Source: Acidobacteriota bacterium (GTDB lineage Bacteria; Acidobacteriota; Vicinamibacteria; Vicinamibacterales; 2-12-FULL-66-21). Taken from it: DNA of 12,992 nt. The notes below the pieces were generated by a model. It was not told the origin of the DNA. It saw only the letters and a program-made list of their open reading frames with translations, and made no database searches. Location: positions 1 through 12,992 of the forward strand of contig JACDBQ010000803.1 in assembly GCA_013694845.1 (NCBI GenBank), given 5' to 3'. Position numbers and translations under genes: made by a program. Numbering within the stretch: the first letter of the stretch is position 1; every line of letters starts with the position of its first letter. This document shows, one piece after another, positions 11,609 through 12,992 of this stretch.

Positions 11609-12992
11609 ATGCCGATTCAGGACCTCAAGGCCCAGATTGCCCGATTGCCGGAGCAACCCGGCGTATACCTGTATCTCAACGGGGTCGGAGAAACCCTGTA
11701 CGTCGGCAAAGCCAAGGTGCTCAGGGACCGCGTCCGGTCCTACCTGGGAGCCCGCGGGATGAGCCCGCGGCTCGACGCCCTTCTGAACGAAGCGCAACGC
11801 CTCGAAGTCATCGTCACCGACTCGGTCGTCGAAGCCCTCGCGCTCGAGAATCACCTGATCAAGCAGCGCCGGCCCAAGTACAACATCCTGCTGCGCGACG
11901 ACAAGAATTATCCCTACCTCCAGGTCACGATCGGCGAGGCGTTTCCACGAGTGCTCGTGGCGCGGCGGGTCGAAAAGGACGAGCACTTCTACGCCGGGCC
12001 GTTCCTGCCGGCGTCGCTGGCCCGCAAGACGATGTCGCTGACCCACAAGTTGTTCGGGATGCGGTCGTGCAGCGAGGCGATCACCGGTGGTCGCGGCCGG
12101 CCGTGCCTGGAATACGACATCAAGCGCTGCGTGGCGCCGTGTGTCCGCGAACTCTGTAGCGCAGACGCGTACCGCGTCTCGGTGACGCACACCCGCCTGT
12201 TTCTGGAGGGGCGGAACGACGAGCTCGTCGTCACGCTCAAGGAGCGCATGGCGCAGGCGGCCGTCGAGGAACACTTCGAGCGGGCGGCGCAGCTGCGGGA
12301 TGCGATCCGCACCATCGAGACGCTCAAGACCCGGCAGCAGAAGATGGCGACCGCCGAACTGGGCGACCGCGACGCCTTCGGGGTCAAGGTGGGGCCGGCC
12401 GGGGCGGTCGTCCAGATTTTTCAGGTTCGAGGTGGACGAGTCGTCGAGCGGCTGGAGCTGGTTACGGAGAACGCCGAAGTGGGAGGCAAGCTGCAGCCGA
12501 CCCTCGACGAAGGGGATGTCGTCCAGGCGGCGCTGCAGCAGTTCTATGCGGACCGGGTGGCGCCACCGGAGGTTCATCTGCCGGTCGCGTTCAGCGATGC
12601 CGACACCGAGATGATCGAGAGCTGGCTCTCGGGAACGGCCGCACGCCGGGTCCGCATCTGTGTGCCCCGGCGCGGTGAAAAGCGGGGGCTGCTCGACTTG
12701 GCGGCCCGCAACGCCGCCGTCGCGTACCAGTCCCGCTTCAACGAGAATGTTGCGTCCAATTACGATGCGCTCGAGACGCTCCGCTCCGTCCTCGGCCTGC
12801 CGTCGCTGCCGCGACGGATCGAGTGCTTCGATATCTCCACCATCCAAGGCAGCGAGACCGTCGCGTCGATGGTGGTGTGTGAAGACGGCCGGATGAAGCG
12901 CTCGGAGTATCGGAAGTTCAGAATCAGGGATCCGGGGTCCGGGGTGCGGACTCCGGACCCCGCACCCCGCACCCCGGACCCCGCATCCCTGA
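11609..12992 (+). CDS. uvrC: Excinuclease ABC subunit C (UvrC), partial, 3' end outside window
   Basis: UvrC makes both incisions, 3' and 5' of the lesion, in nucleotide excision repair. The frame from the ATG at 11609 is open to the last base (461 codons). The GIY-YIG nuclease domain (about 10-95) shows GVY (18-20) and YVG (31-33), with N81 in ENHLIKQ and the RRPKYNILLRDDK block. C154, C166, C174 and C178 have the 11-7-3 spacing, and the same residue numbers, as the cysteines that hold the Fe-S cluster in E. coli UvrC. The UVR domain lies at about 205-240 (VEEHFERAAQLRDAIRTIE). The RNase H-like domain carries the first catalytic Asp at D408 (ECFDIS). After SEYRKFRIR the sequence enters a heptad-periodic insertion (DPGSGVR, TPDPAPR, TPDPASL) exactly where homologues continue to TPGDDYAAM. 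No clear ribosome site precedes the ATG. The remaining catalytic residues would lie outside the window. Confidence 0.95.
   Translation, partial: MPIQDLKAQIARLPEQPGVYLYLNGVGETLYVGKAKVLRDRVRSYLGARGMSPRLDALLNEAQRLEVIVTDSVVEALALENHLIKQRRPKYNILLRDDKNYPYLQVTIGEAFPRVLVARRVEKDEHFYAGPFLPASLARKTMSLTHKLFGMRSCSEAITGGRGRPCLEYDIKRCVAPCVRELCSADAYRVSVTHTRLFLEGRNDELVVTLKERMAQAAVEEHFERAAQLRDAIRTIETLKTRQQKMATAELGDRDAFGVKVGPAGAVVQIFQVRGGRVVERLELVTENAEVGGKLQPTLDEGDVVQAALQQFYADRVAPPEVHLPVAFSDADTEMIESWLSGTAARRVRICVPRRGEKRGLLDLAARNAAVAYQSRFNENVASNYDALETLRSVLGLPSLPRRIECFDISTIQGSETVASMVVCEDGRMKRSEYRKFRIRDPGSGVRTPDPAPRTPDPASL
12927..12989. repeat. Heptad-periodic palindromic repeat inside uvrC
   Basis: A 23-bp left arm (12927-12949) and a 23-bp right arm (12967-12989) are inverted copies with one mismatch, separated by 17 bp. 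The same DNA reads as 7-bp steps from 12932: ccggggt, ccggggt, gcggact, ccggacc, ccgcacc, ccgcacc, ccggacc, ccgcatc. It stays in the uvrC frame and codes a 7-residue periodic peptide. Its right limit may lie outside the window. Confidence 0.92.

Noticed and set aside
11531..12847. 438-aa open frame on the minus strand
   Set aside because: It is antisense to uvrC, which has GIY-YIG, Fe-S cysteine and UVR motifs in one continuous frame.
12902..12992. UvrC ending with the TGA at 12990-12992
   Set aside because: That TGA is out of frame: uvrC codons fall at 12986 (tcc), 12989 (ctg) and then base 12992, so the frame is still open at the window end.

Overview
The window is a GC-rich, gene-dense piece of bacterial chromosome. 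It has GTG starts, several 4-base start/stop overlaps and two overlapping convergent gene pairs. The proteins resemble Acidobacteriota (Vicinamibacteria-like) families as I remember them: the NTF2-like membrane protein at the left edge, the PIP-synthase-like transferase with its small WQYD partner, and the EF-P with a TPGNLRGF loop. No rRNA or other marker gene is present, so this assignment is inference.

Left block (1-2179, all minus): an RRM RNA-binding protein, a 131-aa membrane protein and a membrane-anchored Pro/Ala-rich protein with an NTF2-like C-terminus that runs off the left edge. A 184-bp divergent region separates it from a plus-strand cluster (2364-7207): uvrA (nucleotide excision repair damage sensor), an exported HEAT-repeat protein 18 bp later, and an AAG/Mpg-type 3-methyladenine DNA glycosylase that overlaps the HEAT gene by GTGA. 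The glycosylase tail overlaps, on the opposite strand, an HtrA/DegP-type protease. That protease is the second gene of an hsp20-htrA pair joined by an ATGA overlap. Only 39 bp separate hsp20 from divergent efp.

Middle block (9290-10191): a 56-bp tandem heptanucleotide array lies directly before a thymidine kinase gene (tdk). The tdk is broken by three one-base frameshifts and has lost a zinc-ligand cysteine. After it, two arrays built of mutually reverse-complementary heptamers flank a 183-bp geneless spacer.

Right block (10192-12992): a 183-aa membrane protein (plus) converges on and overlaps a 77-aa membrane protein (minus). The latter is GTGA-coupled to a CDP-alcohol phosphatidyltransferase of the phosphatidylinositol-phosphate-synthase type. 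Divergent uvrC runs off the right edge. Its frame is open but enters a heptad-periodic, strongly palindromic repeat just before the window ends.

The most notable signal is a family of degenerate 7-bp tandem repeats. It occurs next to two start codons (each exactly 5 nt upstream), downstream of a decayed gene, and in frame inside uvrC, where it encodes a heptapeptide-periodic insertion. It recalls the heptanucleotide STRR repeats of cyanobacteria. I see no CRISPR, tRNA, rRNA, transposase or phage gene.
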